A DNA stretch of 64,000 nt from DATFVA01 sp963811905 (lineage in GTDB: Bacteria; Bacteroidota; Ignavibacteria; Ignavibacteriales; Ignavibacteriaceae). Within the stretch, counting starts at the first letter, position 1; every line of letters begins with the position of its first letter. The notes under the pieces were generated by a model. It saw only the letters and a program-made list of their open reading frames with translations, was not told where the DNA came from and made no database searches. The stretch lies in assembly GCA_963811905.1 (NCBI GenBank), contig CAWETK010000008.1:186001-250000 (forward strand), written 5' to 3'. This document shows, piece by piece, positions 36,252 to 45,486 of this stretch. The translations under genes and the position numbers were made by a program.

Positions 36252-37270
36252 TGGAAAAATTTCTTGTAATTCAGACGGCTTTTATAGGCGATGCTATACT
36301 GACACTGCCGATGATCCAGAAATTAAAAGAATTAAATCCCGGCTGCAGGATAGATGTTATAGCTATACCGGAGACAGCAGTAATCTTCAGTCATTCACCT
36401 GCAGTTGACCAGGTACATAACTTTGATAAACGCGTTAAATATAGATCATTGCGGCAGGTCTTAAAGTTTGCAAAATTCCTAAAACAAAGTAATTACTCAA
36501 GGATTTATGCGCCCCACCGGTCACTCAGGACATCATTGCTTGTTTTGTTTTCCGGGGTCAGGGAAACTTTTGGTTTTGATGTAAACAGTCTAAGGCATAT
36601 CTATAAGCACCTTGCTGAATACCATGGTACAATGCACGAAGTTGAAAGGAATCTGCGTCTGATGCAGTTTCCGGTTGAAAACAAGAACTGGAGAATTCTT
36701 CCTCAGCTGAATATTCCTGCAGAAGCAAAAAGTAAAGCTGAAAAGTATTTTAATACCTGGGGAAACAATAAAAGATATGCGGCTATTGCACCCGGGAGCG
36801 TATGGAATACAAAGATATACCCGGTAGAATATATGGAGGAGATAACACGGTTTCTTGCAGGAAAATTCGATATGGTTTTCCTGATAGGAGGTGAAAAGGA
36901 TAGAAAGATATGCGAAGAGCTGGAAGCGAAATCAGATAAGAATGTAAAATCAGCCGCGGGGAATTTCAGTCTCATTGAAAGTACCGAATTTCTCAGGAAG
37001 ATGGATATCCTGATTTCAAATGATTCTGCCCCGGCACACCTGGGAATGATTGCAGACATACCTGTCCTTATGCTTTACTGCTCAACGGTACCTGATTTTG
37101 GTTTTTATCCTTACAACAAAAAAAGTTATTTTTTATCGTTTGATGATTTATTTTGTAAACCCTGCGGTATTCACGGTTTTAATAAATGTCCTCTTGGCAA
37201 TTTTGCCTGCGGATTCGGTCTGAAACCCGAAACTGTAATTTCAAAAATTAAGGAAATGATTAATGCATGA
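36251..37270 (+). CDS. GT9 family heptosyltransferase-like protein
   Basis: The protein is 339 residues from the ATG at 36251. This start overlaps the preceding stop and follows AAGGTGG at a good distance, so it is preferred to the ATG at 36218 that would add eleven residues. It has the GT9 pattern: FLVIQTAFIGDAILTLPMI at the N terminus, APGSVWNTKIYPVEY at about 178, a FLIGGEKDRK block, and ISNDSAPAHLGMIADIPVL for nucleotide-sugar binding. These enzymes add heptose to the LPS inner core using ADP-heptose. The exact sugar here is inferred from family. Confidence 0.87.
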   Translation: MEKFLVIQTAFIGDAILTLPMIQKLKELNPGCRIDVIAIPETAVIFSHSPAVDQVHNFDKRVKYRSLRQVLKFAKFLKQSNYSRIYAPHRSLRTSLLVLFSGVRETFGFDVNSLRHIYKHLAEYHGTMHEVERNLRLMQFPVENKNWRILPQLNIPAEAKSKAEKYFNTWGNNKRYAAIAPGSVWNTKIYPVEYMEEITRFLAGKFDMVFLIGGEKDRKICEELEAKSDKNVKSAAGNFSLIESTEFLRKMDILISNDSAPAHLGMIADIPVLMLYCSTVPDFGFYPYNKKSYFLSFDDLFCKPCGIHGFNKCPLGNFACGFGLKPETVISKIKEMINA

Positions 37271-37895
37271 CAGCGGGAATGCGGAACTTATAAATATCGA
37301 CAGGAAACTTGATACAGCGATTAACAAAGCAAAAAAGTATTACCTTGAGGGAACAGTCTTTATATATCCAACAGATACTATTTACGGTTTCGGTGCGAAT
37401 CCTTTTAATGAAGATGCCGTAAAAAGAATTGACCAGATTAAAGGACGAAAAGATTCAAAACCTTATATCCTTTTAATCGATGGCATTGATACTCTTGTAA
37501 AGTATATTGAAATAAAAAACGAAAAACATCTGGATTTTCTTCTGGCTATCTGGCCGAATCCGGTATCGGTTATTCTTAACCTTAATAAAAAAACACAGAG
37601 CATTCTTAACCAGGCAACTGCTGCATTCAGGATACCGAACCACAGGTTCTGCCTTAAACTCCTTCAGCAGATAAAGATGCCGCTCATATCGACGAGTGTG
37701 AACAAGAGTGATATGGATCCATTAACAGAAGTAAGCCAGATCAAGGATACTTTTATCTCAGAGGTGGAGGCAATTTTTTACACAGAGAAGAAATCATTTA
37801 TTACTGCTTCAACTTTAATTGATTTAAGTGACTCCAATCCTGTTTTGATAAGGGAAGGCAAAATTAAGTTCGAAGATTTGCTTGAAAAGTTTTAA
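37263..37895 (+). CDS. L-threonylcarbamoyladenylate synthase (YrdC/Sua5 family)
   Basis: This 210-residue YrdC-fold protein makes threonylcarbamoyl-AMP from threonine, bicarbonate and ATP for the t6A37 modification of ANN-decoding tRNAs. The FIYPTDTIYGFGANP segment, the IKGRKDSKPYILLI block with the KxR-type substrate residues, and STSVNKSDMDPLT are diagnostic. It lacks the extra C-terminal Sua5 domain, so it is the short TsaC-like form. It overlaps the heptosyltransferase gene by eight bases and precedes a GT-C gene by eight, so it is embedded in an envelope operon. Confidence 0.9.
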   Translation: MHDSGNAELINIDRKLDTAINKAKKYYLEGTVFIYPTDTIYGFGANPFNEDAVKRIDQIKGRKDSKPYILLIDGIDTLVKYIEIKNEKHLDFLLAIWPNPVSVILNLNKKTQSILNQATAAFRIPNHRFCLKLLQQIKMPLISTSVNKSDMDPLTEVSQIKDTFISEVEAIFYTEKKSFITASTLIDLSDSNPVLIREGKIKFEDLLEKF

Positions 37896-37903
37896 TCCGC
37901 ATC

Positions 37904-39784
37904 ATGTCTTCAAAAAAAAAGAAAAAGCAGGCAAAAACCGAAAAGGCGGTAGAGAAGCGGCGTTTTTTTTCTAATGATGAATACAGGTATTTATCATTAA
38001 TTGTCCTTGTTGGAATAATACTCCGGTTCATTTACGTTTATGAGACCCAGAGCAGCCCATTCTTTCAGAACCTCTTTTCCGATTCAAAAATATATTATGA
38101 CCTTGCATTAAAAATTTCTTCCGGCGCCTGGATAGGGAATGAAATATTTTTTATGTCGCCCGGGTACCCATACTTCCTGGCAGTTATTTTTACAATCTTC
38201 GGTAAGTCGATACTTTTAATAAGGCTGATACAGGTAGTTCTGAACAGTATAAATATCATATTCATCTACCTGATCGCGAAGAACCTGCATTCTGATAAGG
38301 CAGGTTATCTCGCTGCCGGAATTGCGGCATTTTTCTCTCCTTTTATCTTCTACAGCGGAGCAGTGCTGCTTGAAGTAGTGCAGACTTTTATACTTTCACT
38401 TTTCCTGGTTATTGTTACAAACAAAGAACTGATGAAAAAAGAGAGCAGCTGGTTATGGTCAGGGCTCCTCATAGGAATTGCATCATATTTCCGGGCAAAT
38501 ATACTTCTCGTTTTTCCGTTAATTATTATATGGTTCATTATTAAGATTATCAAGGGGGGATCCGGCAGAAAATTTCTTTACAGGACTGCACTTTATTTTT
38601 CAATCGGCTGTCTGGCTCCCGTGCTGCTGGTAACAGCCAGAAATTATTTTATCAGCGGTGATATCGTATTGATTTCTTCAAACGGCGGAATAAACTTCTA
38701 CCTCGGGAATAATGAAAACGCTCCGGGAATATATAAGACCCCCGGAGATTTTGATTTTTTCAGCGACCTTTCGGGGAGAAAGTACGCAGAACGTATTACG
38801 GGGAAGTCACTTTCTCCCTCTGAAGCATCTTCATTCTGGTTTGGAAAATCATTAGCATATATTGAGAAGAACCCTATCGACTGGCTGGAGCTGACCGGCA
38901 AGAAGTTCCTTTTCTTTTTTGATAACAATGAAAATCCTCAATCGGCTATAATGGATCCCTCCTTTTTTGCAGAGAACTACTCCACGATATTAAAACTGCC
39001 GCTGCCCGGGTTCTTTATTGTGTTCATTGTTTCTATTTTCGGATTTATTTTGACGTGGGAAAGGCGTAATGAATATACTATTATTTATCTTTTCACTGCG
39101 GCGTACGTTGCAGCAGCTGTTATGTTCTTTATCATCGGAAGATTCCGGGTTGCAGTATCACCGGTTTTCATTGTGTTTGCAGGAATTGGAGTAATTGAAG
39201 GGTACGGTTTATTTAAAGCAAAAAGCATTAAAAAATTGCTGCTGCCGGCAGGGATAGCAGCATTATTTATAATCGGTGTTGTTTCAGCAATACCAAAATA
39301 CAATTTCAGTAATTACGATGCTTATATCGATCTCGGCAATTCAATGTTTGAGAAACAAGAATATGACAAAGCCCTTTCGAATTTTCAAAAAGCAGTTTCG
39401 CTGAAAGCAGATGCAAATGCTTACGTGCTTCTTGGAAATGCATACGCAGCAAAAAATAATTTCAAGCAGGCAATCGATTCCTACTACAGAGCGATCAATA
39501 ACAACCCCGGTTACTACCTTGCGTATTTCAACCTGGGTATAGCCTATACGCAAACGAGGAACCTGGAGGAAGCCGGAAGGCAATTCAGGAAAACTATAGA
39601 GCTGGATTCAACCTTTGAACAAGCCTATCGAAATCTGGCAATAATAGATTATATTAAAGGTGATTATAAATCATCACTTTTTAATTTTGAAAAATTCAGG
39701 TCACTTACCGACGATGAACAGGCAAAGAAAACAGTAGAACAGGATATAATGGAACTTAAACGCAGAATAAATGCCAAAGACTGA
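37904..39784 (+). CDS. GT-C family membrane glycosyltransferase with C-terminal TPRs
   Basis: The 626-residue protein has a lysine-rich N terminus, then about ten to twelve membrane helices (about residues 30-465). The first periplasmic loop contains FSDSKIYYDLALKIS, holding the Asp of GT-C enzymes of the protein mannosyltransferase/ArnT type, and MSPGYPYFLAV follows. Residues about 475-620 form three or four TPR repeats, e.g. ALSNFQKAVSLKADANAYVL. It should use a polyprenyl-phosphate sugar in the periplasm; the Ppm-like enzyme at 9.2 kb could supply it. The acceptor is unknown, and the TPRs may bind a protein partner. Confidence 0.8.
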   Translation: MSSKKKKKQAKTEKAVEKRRFFSNDEYRYLSLIVLVGIILRFIYVYETQSSPFFQNLFSDSKIYYDLALKISSGAWIGNEIFFMSPGYPYFLAVIFTIFGKSILLIRLIQVVLNSINIIFIYLIAKNLHSDKAGYLAAGIAAFFSPFIFYSGAVLLEVVQTFILSLFLVIVTNKELMKKESSWLWSGLLIGIASYFRANILLVFPLIIIWFIIKIIKGGSGRKFLYRTALYFSIGCLAPVLLVTARNYFISGDIVLISSNGGINFYLGNNENAPGIYKTPGDFDFFSDLSGRKYAERITGKSLSPSEASSFWFGKSLAYIEKNPIDWLELTGKKFLFFFDNNENPQSAIMDPSFFAENYSTILKLPLPGFFIVFIVSIFGFILTWERRNEYTIIYLFTAAYVAAAVMFFIIGRFRVAVSPVFIVFAGIGVIEGYGLFKAKSIKKLLLPAGIAALFIIGVVSAIPKYNFSNYDAYIDLGNSMFEKQEYDKALSNFQKAVSLKADANAYVLLGNAYAAKNNFKQAIDSYYRAINNNPGYYLAYFNLGIAYTQTRNLEEAGRQFRKTIELDSTFEQAYRNLAIIDYIKGDYKSSLFNFEKFRSLTDDEQAKKTVEQDIMELKRRINAKD

Positions 39785-39786
39785 CG

Positions 39787-40641
39787 ATGGTCATAAAAGA
39801 AAAATTAAATAAAATCAAAGAAAACTTAATAAGCTTTAAAGGATTATCCATAATCTTTCTGCCGGATTACGGGAATACCGGAACGAAGACATTTAAATTC
39901 GGAATATACCAGGTAATCGGAATTCTTGCTTTTTATGCAGCTATATGCGGGATACTGGGATTCCTTATTCTCGGAATGACACCGCTGCGGGATGCCATAT
40001 TTCCAGGGAGCGGGCTGACTAAATCGGAAGTCACTAAAATTAATGAGCTCAACAGCAAGTTAAACCAGGTAACAATGGAGCTGGAACATCTGAAGGATAC
40101 AAATGAAAGATTGAAATTTGCAATCGGATTGGGTGACTCTACCTTACTGAAAACTTTAGAAAAGAATAAAGACACCGTCAAAACTAAGCGTAAGAAAAGT
40201 CCTTTTGGCGGAAATATTTTCGCCATTATAGAAGAACTGTTCCAGGAGAAGCAGGATAAACAGCCAAAAAGTTATTATTTTAGTAAACCTGCTGATAGTT
40301 TTATCAGCCGCGGATTTGACCCTGACAGAGGTCATATGGGCATTGATTTTGTTGTCAAGACCGGAACACCGGTATTTGCCGCAGCGAATGGTTATGTGAT
40401 TTTCGCTGACTATACGACGAAAGACGGGTATATGATGATCCTTGATCATAATAATGGTTATATTTCTGTATACAAACATTGCTCGGTACTTTTGAAAAGA
40501 GCGCGGGAGACTGTTCTCCAGGGAGAAACAATTGCGCTCAGCGGTAATACAGGAGAAATATCAACAGGTCCGCATTTACATTTTGAAATCTGGAAAAACG
40601 GAGAGCCGGTAGACCCAAAGACAGTTTTAATAAATTATTAA
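39787..40641 (+). CDS. Membrane-anchored M23 (LytM) peptidase
   Basis: The 284-residue protein has one membrane helix at about residues 40-65, a coiled-coil linker (about 80-115) and a C-terminal LytM domain. Zinc ligands are visible in GHMGIDF near residue 182 and HLHFEIW near residue 262. Such enzymes cut peptidoglycan cross-bridges or stem peptides. It lies two bases after the GT-C gene and twelve before a bactofilin gene. M23 peptidase-bactofilin pairs are a known arrangement in which the bactofilin localises the hydrolase to shape the cell. Confidence 0.88.
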   Translation: MVIKEKLNKIKENLISFKGLSIIFLPDYGNTGTKTFKFGIYQVIGILAFYAAICGILGFLILGMTPLRDAIFPGSGLTKSEVTKINELNSKLNQVTMELEHLKDTNERLKFAIGLGDSTLLKTLEKNKDTVKTKRKKSPFGGNIFAIIEELFQEKQDKQPKSYYFSKPADSFISRGFDPDRGHMGIDFVVKTGTPVFAAANGYVIFADYTTKDGYMMILDHNNGYISVYKHCSVLLKRARETVLQGETIALSGNTGEISTGPHLHFEIWKNGEPVDPKTVLINY

Positions 40642-40653
40642 AGGAGAAACACC

Positions 40654-41055
40654 TTGAAACAAAAAAACCCGGATGAAGGAAAGAACGAAGTAACAATAAT
40701 AAGTGCTGGAGTTGTAATAGAGGGGAAGCTTATCAGCAACGGTAATGTCCGTATAGATGGTTCCGTAAACGGCGATATTACCGCCAACGGAAATGTAACT
40801 GTAGGCGAAAATGGTGAAGTGAACGGTGAGATCCGTGCAGAAGCCATTGTAATAGGCGGAAAAGTAACAGGTACTGTAAATTCAAAAGAAAAATTAAGCC
40901 TTGAAGGCAAAGCAGTACTAAAAGGCGACCTGATAACCAAAATACTGATGGTTGAAGCAGGAGCCCAATTTGACGGTCAGAGTAAGATGAACGATAAGTC
41001 ATCTTCAGCTCCACCTCAGATGCCTTCATCGCAGGGCAATGAAAAACAAGGATGA
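40654..41055 (+). CDS. Bactofilin (polymer-forming cytoskeletal protein)
   Basis: This 133-residue protein has the bactofilin core at about residues 10-110, a right-handed beta-helix of short repeats such as KLISNGNVRIDGSVNGDIT and VTVGENGEVNGEIRAEAIV, flanked by disordered tails. Bactofilins polymerise without nucleotide and act as membrane-associated scaffolds. The start is TTG, seven bases after AAGGAG at 40641-40646. The gene overlaps the AtpZ gene by 17 bases, linking the cell-shape pair to the ATP synthase transcript. Confidence 0.92.
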   Translation: MKQKNPDEGKNEVTIISAGVVIEGKLISNGNVRIDGSVNGDITANGNVTVGENGEVNGEIRAEAIVIGGKVTGTVNSKEKLSLEGKAVLKGDLITKILMVEAGAQFDGQSKMNDKSSSAPPQMPSSQGNEKQG

Positions 41056-41275
41056 TAAAAACGAGGACGGCCGGAGTAATTTTGCTGTAAATTACGGTCC
41101 TTATCTCGGTCTCGGTCTGCAGCTTGCAGTTACAGTTATTGTTATGGTATTCCTTGGCATCTGGCTGGACGGCAAGTTTAATACCAGCCCGTGGCTGACT
41201 GTAGTTTTTTCTTTCCTGGGCATTGCCGCCTCACTTTATAGTTTTATTAAGACAGTTCTTAAGTCAGACAAATGA
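41039..41275 (+). CDS. AtpZ/AtpI-family ATP synthase-associated protein
   Basis: The 78-residue protein has two membrane helices joined by a short polar loop containing GIWLDGKFNTSPWLT, the AtpZ-type signature, and a charged N terminus. AtpZ proteins lie at the start of ATP synthase operons and have been linked to Mg2+/Ca2+ transport or to assembly of the c-ring. It overlaps the bactofilin gene upstream and the next gene by four bases (ATGA). Confidence 0.8.
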   Translation: MKNKDDKNEDGRSNFAVNYGPYLGLGLQLAVTVIVMVFLGIWLDGKFNTSPWLTVVFSFLGIAASLYSFIKTVLKSDK

Positions 41276-41649
41276 TAACCCCGAAAAGGATTGTCAATTT
41301 TGTCGTTATAAGTGCTTTTCTGTTTTCTTTACTATTGCTGACTGCATATTTTGCAGGAGTGATTACGGTTTCTGCAGCAACAGCCTGGGCAGCCGGGTGG
41401 GCGATAGTGTTTACCGGTTTTGTATTTGAACTGTTGCTTGTGAAAAGGGGTCTTGCAAGAAGCGATAAGTCATTTATACGTAATGCGTTAGGGGCAATCA
41501 CCATCAGGTTATTCATAACCATAGCCGTGGTTATTATTTGTCTCGTTTTCTTGGAATTAAATCAGAATAACTTTATATTTTCAATCCTCATTTTTTATTT
41601 TTTTTATTTAATCATTGAAATTATTTACCTGAATTTTAGAAAATACTGA
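41272..41649 (+). CDS. AtpI-like four-helix membrane protein
   Basis: This 125-residue protein has four predicted membrane helices, with a VFELLLVKRG segment between the second and third. Size, topology and place directly before atpB match ATP synthase protein I, which helps assemble the c-ring. Sequence conservation in this family is low, so the assignment rests mainly on context. It overlaps the AtpZ gene by four bases. Confidence 0.62.
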   Translation: MITPKRIVNFVVISAFLFSLLLLTAYFAGVITVSAATAWAAGWAIVFTGFVFELLLVKRGLARSDKSFIRNALGAITIRLFITIAVVIICLVFLELNQNNFIFSILIFYFFYLIIEIIYLNFRKY

Positions 41650-41658
41650 TTCAGTTTT

Positions 41659-42501
41659 ATGTACCACACGGTTATCGATACATTGAGTGCGGCGGATACC
41701 TTAAAACACGCCGGAGGAAGCGACAGCGGGTGGATTCTTCATCATGTAATGGACTCCCATACCTTAGATTTTGAACCATTTTTCTCTCTTCAACTGCCAC
41801 ATCTTGAACTTTTTGGAATAGACATCTCTATAACCAAATATATCTTCTTTATGTGGGTTGTTGCGCTGCTTTTATTCGTTATTCTTTACATCGTATCCAG
41901 AAAATACAAAAGCACTTTAATACCAAAAGGTTTATCGAATATTGTTGAGATTACGGTCCTGTTTGTCCGGGATGAAATTGTTAAGCCCACTATCGGCAAA
42001 GGGTATGAAAAATTCCTTCCTTACCTGCTGACTGTATTTTTCTTTATTCTTCTGAGCAACATGTTCGGGCTGATACCGTACGCAGTCACAATAACTGGAA
42101 ATATAGCTGTTACAGCAGCTTTGGCAGCGATATCTTTCATTGCCATCCAGCTGGGAGGTATTAAAAGTCATGGTGCCTGGGGTTATTTCAAAGGACTCAT
42201 CCCATCGGGTATGCCTCCGTGGATACTGATAATCCTGATTCCCCTGGAAATCCTTGGATTATTCACCAAACCGTTTGCTCTCTGTATACGTCTTTTTGCA
42301 AATATGATCGCAGGACATGTTGTAATACTTTCATTACTGGGACTGATTTTTATTCTTCAGACGGTATTTGTTGCCCCTGTTTCAATTGCATTTGCGATAT
42401 TTATTTACCTGCTTGAATTACTGGTTGCTTTAATTCAGGCATATATATTCACAATACTTACATCCCTGTTTATAGGGATGGCTGTTCATCAGGAACATTA
42501 A
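41659..42501 (+). CDS. atpB: F0F1 ATP synthase subunit a
   Basis: The 280-residue membrane subunit forms the proton half-channels of the F0 sector. The essential stator arginine lies in LCIRLFANMIAGHVVI at about residue 211, and the C-terminal LVALIQAYIFTILTSLFIG helix is typical. The N terminus has an extra hydrophilic stretch of about 60 residues before the first helix. It precedes atpE by 39 bases within the ATP synthase operon. Confidence 0.95.
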   Translation: MYHTVIDTLSAADTLKHAGGSDSGWILHHVMDSHTLDFEPFFSLQLPHLELFGIDISITKYIFFMWVVALLLFVILYIVSRKYKSTLIPKGLSNIVEITVLFVRDEIVKPTIGKGYEKFLPYLLTVFFFILLSNMFGLIPYAVTITGNIAVTAALAAISFIAIQLGGIKSHGAWGYFKGLIPSGMPPWILIILIPLEILGLFTKPFALCIRLFANMIAGHVVILSLLGLIFILQTVFVAPVSIAFAIFIYLLELLVALIQAYIFTILTSLFIGMAVHQEH

Positions 42502-42540
42502 TTAGTCTATTATTTACTTTAACAATCAGGAGAATTTAAT

Positions 42541-42762
42541 ATGGATTTAGCATGGTTAGGCGCAGGAATCGGCGCCGGTATAGCAGTAATTGGTGCCGGT
42601 CTTGGTATCGGTAAACTGGCCGGTTCTGCTCTGGAAGCTATGGGAAGACAGCCGGAAGCTGCCGGAGCAATCAGAACAGCAATGATCATTGCTGCTGCAC
42701 TTATTGAAGGTATTGCCTTCTTTGCTCTCGTTATCTGTATTTTATTAGCAGTAAAAGCTTAA
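42541..42762 (+). CDS. atpE: F0F1 ATP synthase subunit c
   Basis: The 73-residue hairpin protein forms the rotating c-ring. The polar loop contains GRQPEA (Arg36-Gln37-Pro38) and the ion-binding carboxylate is Glu56 in ALIEGIAFFALV. The Gln and Ser/Thr ligands that mark sodium-binding c subunits are not seen around it, so a proton-driven enzyme is inferred. An AGGAG site lies upstream of the ATG, fitting strong translation of a multi-copy subunit. Confidence 0.95.
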   Translation: MDLAWLGAGIGAGIAVIGAGLGIGKLAGSALEAMGRQPEAAGAIRTAMIIAAALIEGIAFFALVICILLAVKA

Positions 42763-42804
42763 GTAAAACCAGGCAGTAATTTTAATTAAATCAGGAATGA
42801 ATAA

Positions 42805-43344
42805 ATGGTAACAGGATTCAGTTTATCAGTTCTCGCTCTTGCTGAAGAAGGCGGAAGTCTGATAGATGTTAATCCCGGACTTATTTTCTGGACAGTTGTT
42901 ACCTTCCTTGTCCTTCTGGTAATCTTGAAGAAGGTTGCCTGGAAGCCTATACTTGCAGCTCTCGATCAGAGAGAGGCTGCGATTAAAGAATCGCTCGAAA
43001 AGGCTGAGAAGGCGCGTGAGGAAGCCCAGAAAGTTCTGGACAAAAACCAGGCAAACATCGCACAGGCTGAAGAAGAATCCAAAAAGATCATCGACCAGAG
43101 CCGGGCTTACGCAGAAAAGTTAAAAGACCAGATGGTGCGCGACAGCAAGGAACAGGCTAAAAAGATTGTAGATGATGCTACAGCCGAGATCGAGAGGAAG
43201 AAAGATGCAGCTTTCAATGAGTTGAAAAACCAGGTTGCAGAAATTGCAATAAATGCTGCAGAAAAAATTCTTAAGGAAAGCCTGAACAAGGAATCAAACA
43301 AAAAAATTGTTGATAAATATATCAGCGATATTTCCAGGAACTAA
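42805..43344 (+). CDS. atpF: F0F1 ATP synthase subunit b
   Basis: The 179-residue protein has one N-terminal membrane helix (about residues 25-45, LIFWTVVTFLVLLVILKKV), followed by a long charged coiled coil that forms the peripheral stalk. The KPILAALDQREAAIKESLEKA segment after the helix is characteristic. It lies between atpE and atpH, two bases before the latter. Only one b-type gene is present, so the stalk is presumably a homodimer. Confidence 0.93.
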   Translation: MVTGFSLSVLALAEEGGSLIDVNPGLIFWTVVTFLVLLVILKKVAWKPILAALDQREAAIKESLEKAEKAREEAQKVLDKNQANIAQAEEESKKIIDQSRAYAEKLKDQMVRDSKEQAKKIVDDATAEIERKKDAAFNELKNQVAEIAINAAEKILKESLNKESNKKIVDKYISDISRN

Positions 43345-43346
43345 AG

Positions 43347-43904
43347 ATGGCTGATTATAAAGTATCGATGAGATATGCTACTTCGCTGCTGGACCTTGCA
43401 GCGGAGAAAAATAAGATGGATGTTATATCCGGAGATGTAGAGTTAATTTCAGAGACAATGGAGAAGGCTCCGGCACTTGCCAGGGCACTTGAAAATCCTG
43501 TAATCAGACCTGAAATAAAAACATCCATTCTCGATGAGATTTTTAAGTCAGATATAGACTATGAGACTATGCACTTTGTAAGGTTCCTGGTTAAGAAGGG
43601 AAGAGAAAATCTACTCGGGGAAATTGCTCATAAGTATCTTCAACTCAGGGATGAAAAACTGGGTATCGTTAATGTTGATGTCAGAACTGCATTTGAATTA
43701 ACCGAACAGCAGAAGAATGAGCTTAAAAGCAAGATAGAAAAGATGCTGAACAAAACAGCCCGCCTCAGGGTAAAAATTGAACCTGAAGTTGTCGGTGGTT
43801 TTATTGCGCAGGTTAATGATACTGTTTATGATGCCTCGGTAAGGCATCAGCTGGACATTTTAAAGCAGCAGCTGCTCAGCAGCAGCGGTGCTGCATTAAA
43901 TTAA
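43347..43904 (+). CDS. atpH: F0F1 ATP synthase subunit delta
   Basis: This 185-residue protein links the F1 head to the b-subunit stalk. Its N-terminal helical domain begins with VSMRYATSLLDLA, and the C-terminal part has the family pattern VKIEPEVVGGFIAQVNDTVYDASVRHQLDIL. Length is typical. It is followed after 28 bases by atpA with its own ribosome-binding region. Confidence 0.93.
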   Translation: MADYKVSMRYATSLLDLAAEKNKMDVISGDVELISETMEKAPALARALENPVIRPEIKTSILDEIFKSDIDYETMHFVRFLVKKGRENLLGEIAHKYLQLRDEKLGIVNVDVRTAFELTEQQKNELKSKIEKMLNKTARLRVKIEPEVVGGFIAQVNDTVYDASVRHQLDILKQQLLSSSGAALN

Positions 43905-43932
43905 TGTAGGAATTTATAAAAGGAAAATTAAA

Positions 43933-45483
43933 ATGGCTGAAGTAAGACCAGATGAAATATCTGCCATATTAAGGAAACAACTATCGGGTTTTGAAAGTGA
44001 AGTTGATGTTTATGATGTAGGAACTGTACTGCAGGTTGGTGATGGTATAGCGAGAGTATACGGATTGTCTAATGTGATGGCAAGTGAACTTGTTGAGTTC
44101 CCTAATGATGTTTTCGGAATGGTTCTTAACCTTGAGGAAGACAGTGTCGGCTGTGTATTATTTGGTGAATCTACACTTGTAAAAGAAGGTGATACCGTTA
44201 AAAGAACCAAACGCGTGGCATCATTGCCTGTGGGCGATGAAATGCTGGGCAGGGTAATTACTCCCCTCGGTATTCCTGTAGACGGAAAAGGGCCTATAAA
44301 TTCCAAAGAATATCTGCCGATTGAACGCAAGGCGCTCGGCGTAATTCAGCGTCAGCCTGTAAAAGAACCTCTGCAGACCGGTATCACTGCAATCGATGCA
44401 ATGATCCCGATAGGAAGAGGACAAAGAGAATTAATTATCGGCGACCGCCAGACCGGAAAAACAGCCGTCGCGGTTGATGCAATAATAAACCAGAGATATA
44501 CTCATACCGACGAAGCAAAGAACCTTGGCATAAAGCCTGTTTTTTGTATTTATGTTGCAATAGGACAAAAGAGTTCTACTATTGCACAGGTAGTGGCAAA
44601 GCTGAATGAACAGGGGGCTATGGCATATACTACTGTTATTGCAGCTGCGGCTTCTGAACCTGCACCGCTGCAGTTTATTGCTCCTTATGCAGGAGCCTCT
44701 CTGGGTGAGCATTTCAGGGACAACGGACGCCATGCTCTTGTAATTTATGATGATTTATCCAAACAGGCAGCAGCCTACCGTGAGCTTTCGCTGCTCCTTA
44801 GGAGACCTCCGGGACGTGAAGCATATCCCGGCGATGTTTTCTATCTCCATTCAAGACTTCTGGAGAGAGCTTCAAAATTAAGTGACGACCTGGGCGGAGG
44901 AAGCCTGACGGCACTACCTATAATCGAAACCCAGCAGGGTGACGTTTCTGCATATATTCCCACAAACGTAATTTCAATTACTGACGGACAGATCTATCTC
45001 GAATCAAACCTGTTCAATGCGGGTGTAAGACCTGCTATCAACGTCGGTATATCTGTTTCCCGTGTCGGCGGTAATGCTCAGATAAAGGCGATGAAAAAAG
45101 TCGCCGGAACTCTCAAACTTGAACTTGCTCAATACCGTGAACTTGAAGCATTCGCAAAATTCGGTTCAGACCTTGATAAATCAACCCGGAGAACGCTTGC
45201 AAGAGGTGCAAGACTGGTTGAGCTTTTGAAACAGGGACAATATTCTCCCGCACCTATCGAGCGTCAGGTTATAAGTATATTTCTCGGAACTAACGGGTAC
45301 CTTGATGATGTGCCGGTCGCCGATATTAAGAGATTCGAAAAAGAGATTCTCGAATACTTTGAAGTTAAATACAACGATGTACTTGAGACGATTAAGAAAG
45401 AAAAGCAGCTTTCAGATCCAACAGTAGAATCTATAAAGAAAGCAGCAGATGAGTTTAAAGCAGTATTCAAAACAAATGCATAA
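43933..45483 (+). CDS. atpA: F0F1 ATP synthase subunit alpha
   Basis: The 516-residue regulatory subunit of F1 carries the P-loop GDRQTGKTAV near residue 173 and the PAINVGISVSRVGG segment near 360 with the arginine finger region. Length and order are canonical. It alternates with the beta subunit in the F1 hexamer, but the gene for beta is absent from this window. It is followed by atpG after three bases. Confidence 0.97.
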   Translation: MAEVRPDEISAILRKQLSGFESEVDVYDVGTVLQVGDGIARVYGLSNVMASELVEFPNDVFGMVLNLEEDSVGCVLFGESTLVKEGDTVKRTKRVASLPVGDEMLGRVITPLGIPVDGKGPINSKEYLPIERKALGVIQRQPVKEPLQTGITAIDAMIPIGRGQRELIIGDRQTGKTAVAVDAIINQRYTHTDEAKNLGIKPVFCIYVAIGQKSSTIAQVVAKLNEQGAMAYTTVIAAAASEPAPLQFIAPYAGASLGEHFRDNGRHALVIYDDLSKQAAAYRELSLLLRRPPGREAYPGDVFYLHSRLLERASKLSDDLGGGSLTALPIIETQQGDVSAYIPTNVISITDGQIYLESNLFNAGVRPAINVGISVSRVGGNAQIKAMKKVAGTLKLELAQYRELEAFAKFGSDLDKSTRRTLARGARLVELLKQGQYSPAPIERQVISIFLGTNGYLDDVPVADIKRFEKEILEYFEVKYNDVLETIKKEKQLSDPTVESIKKAADEFKAVFKTNA

Positions 45484-45486
45484 TTA

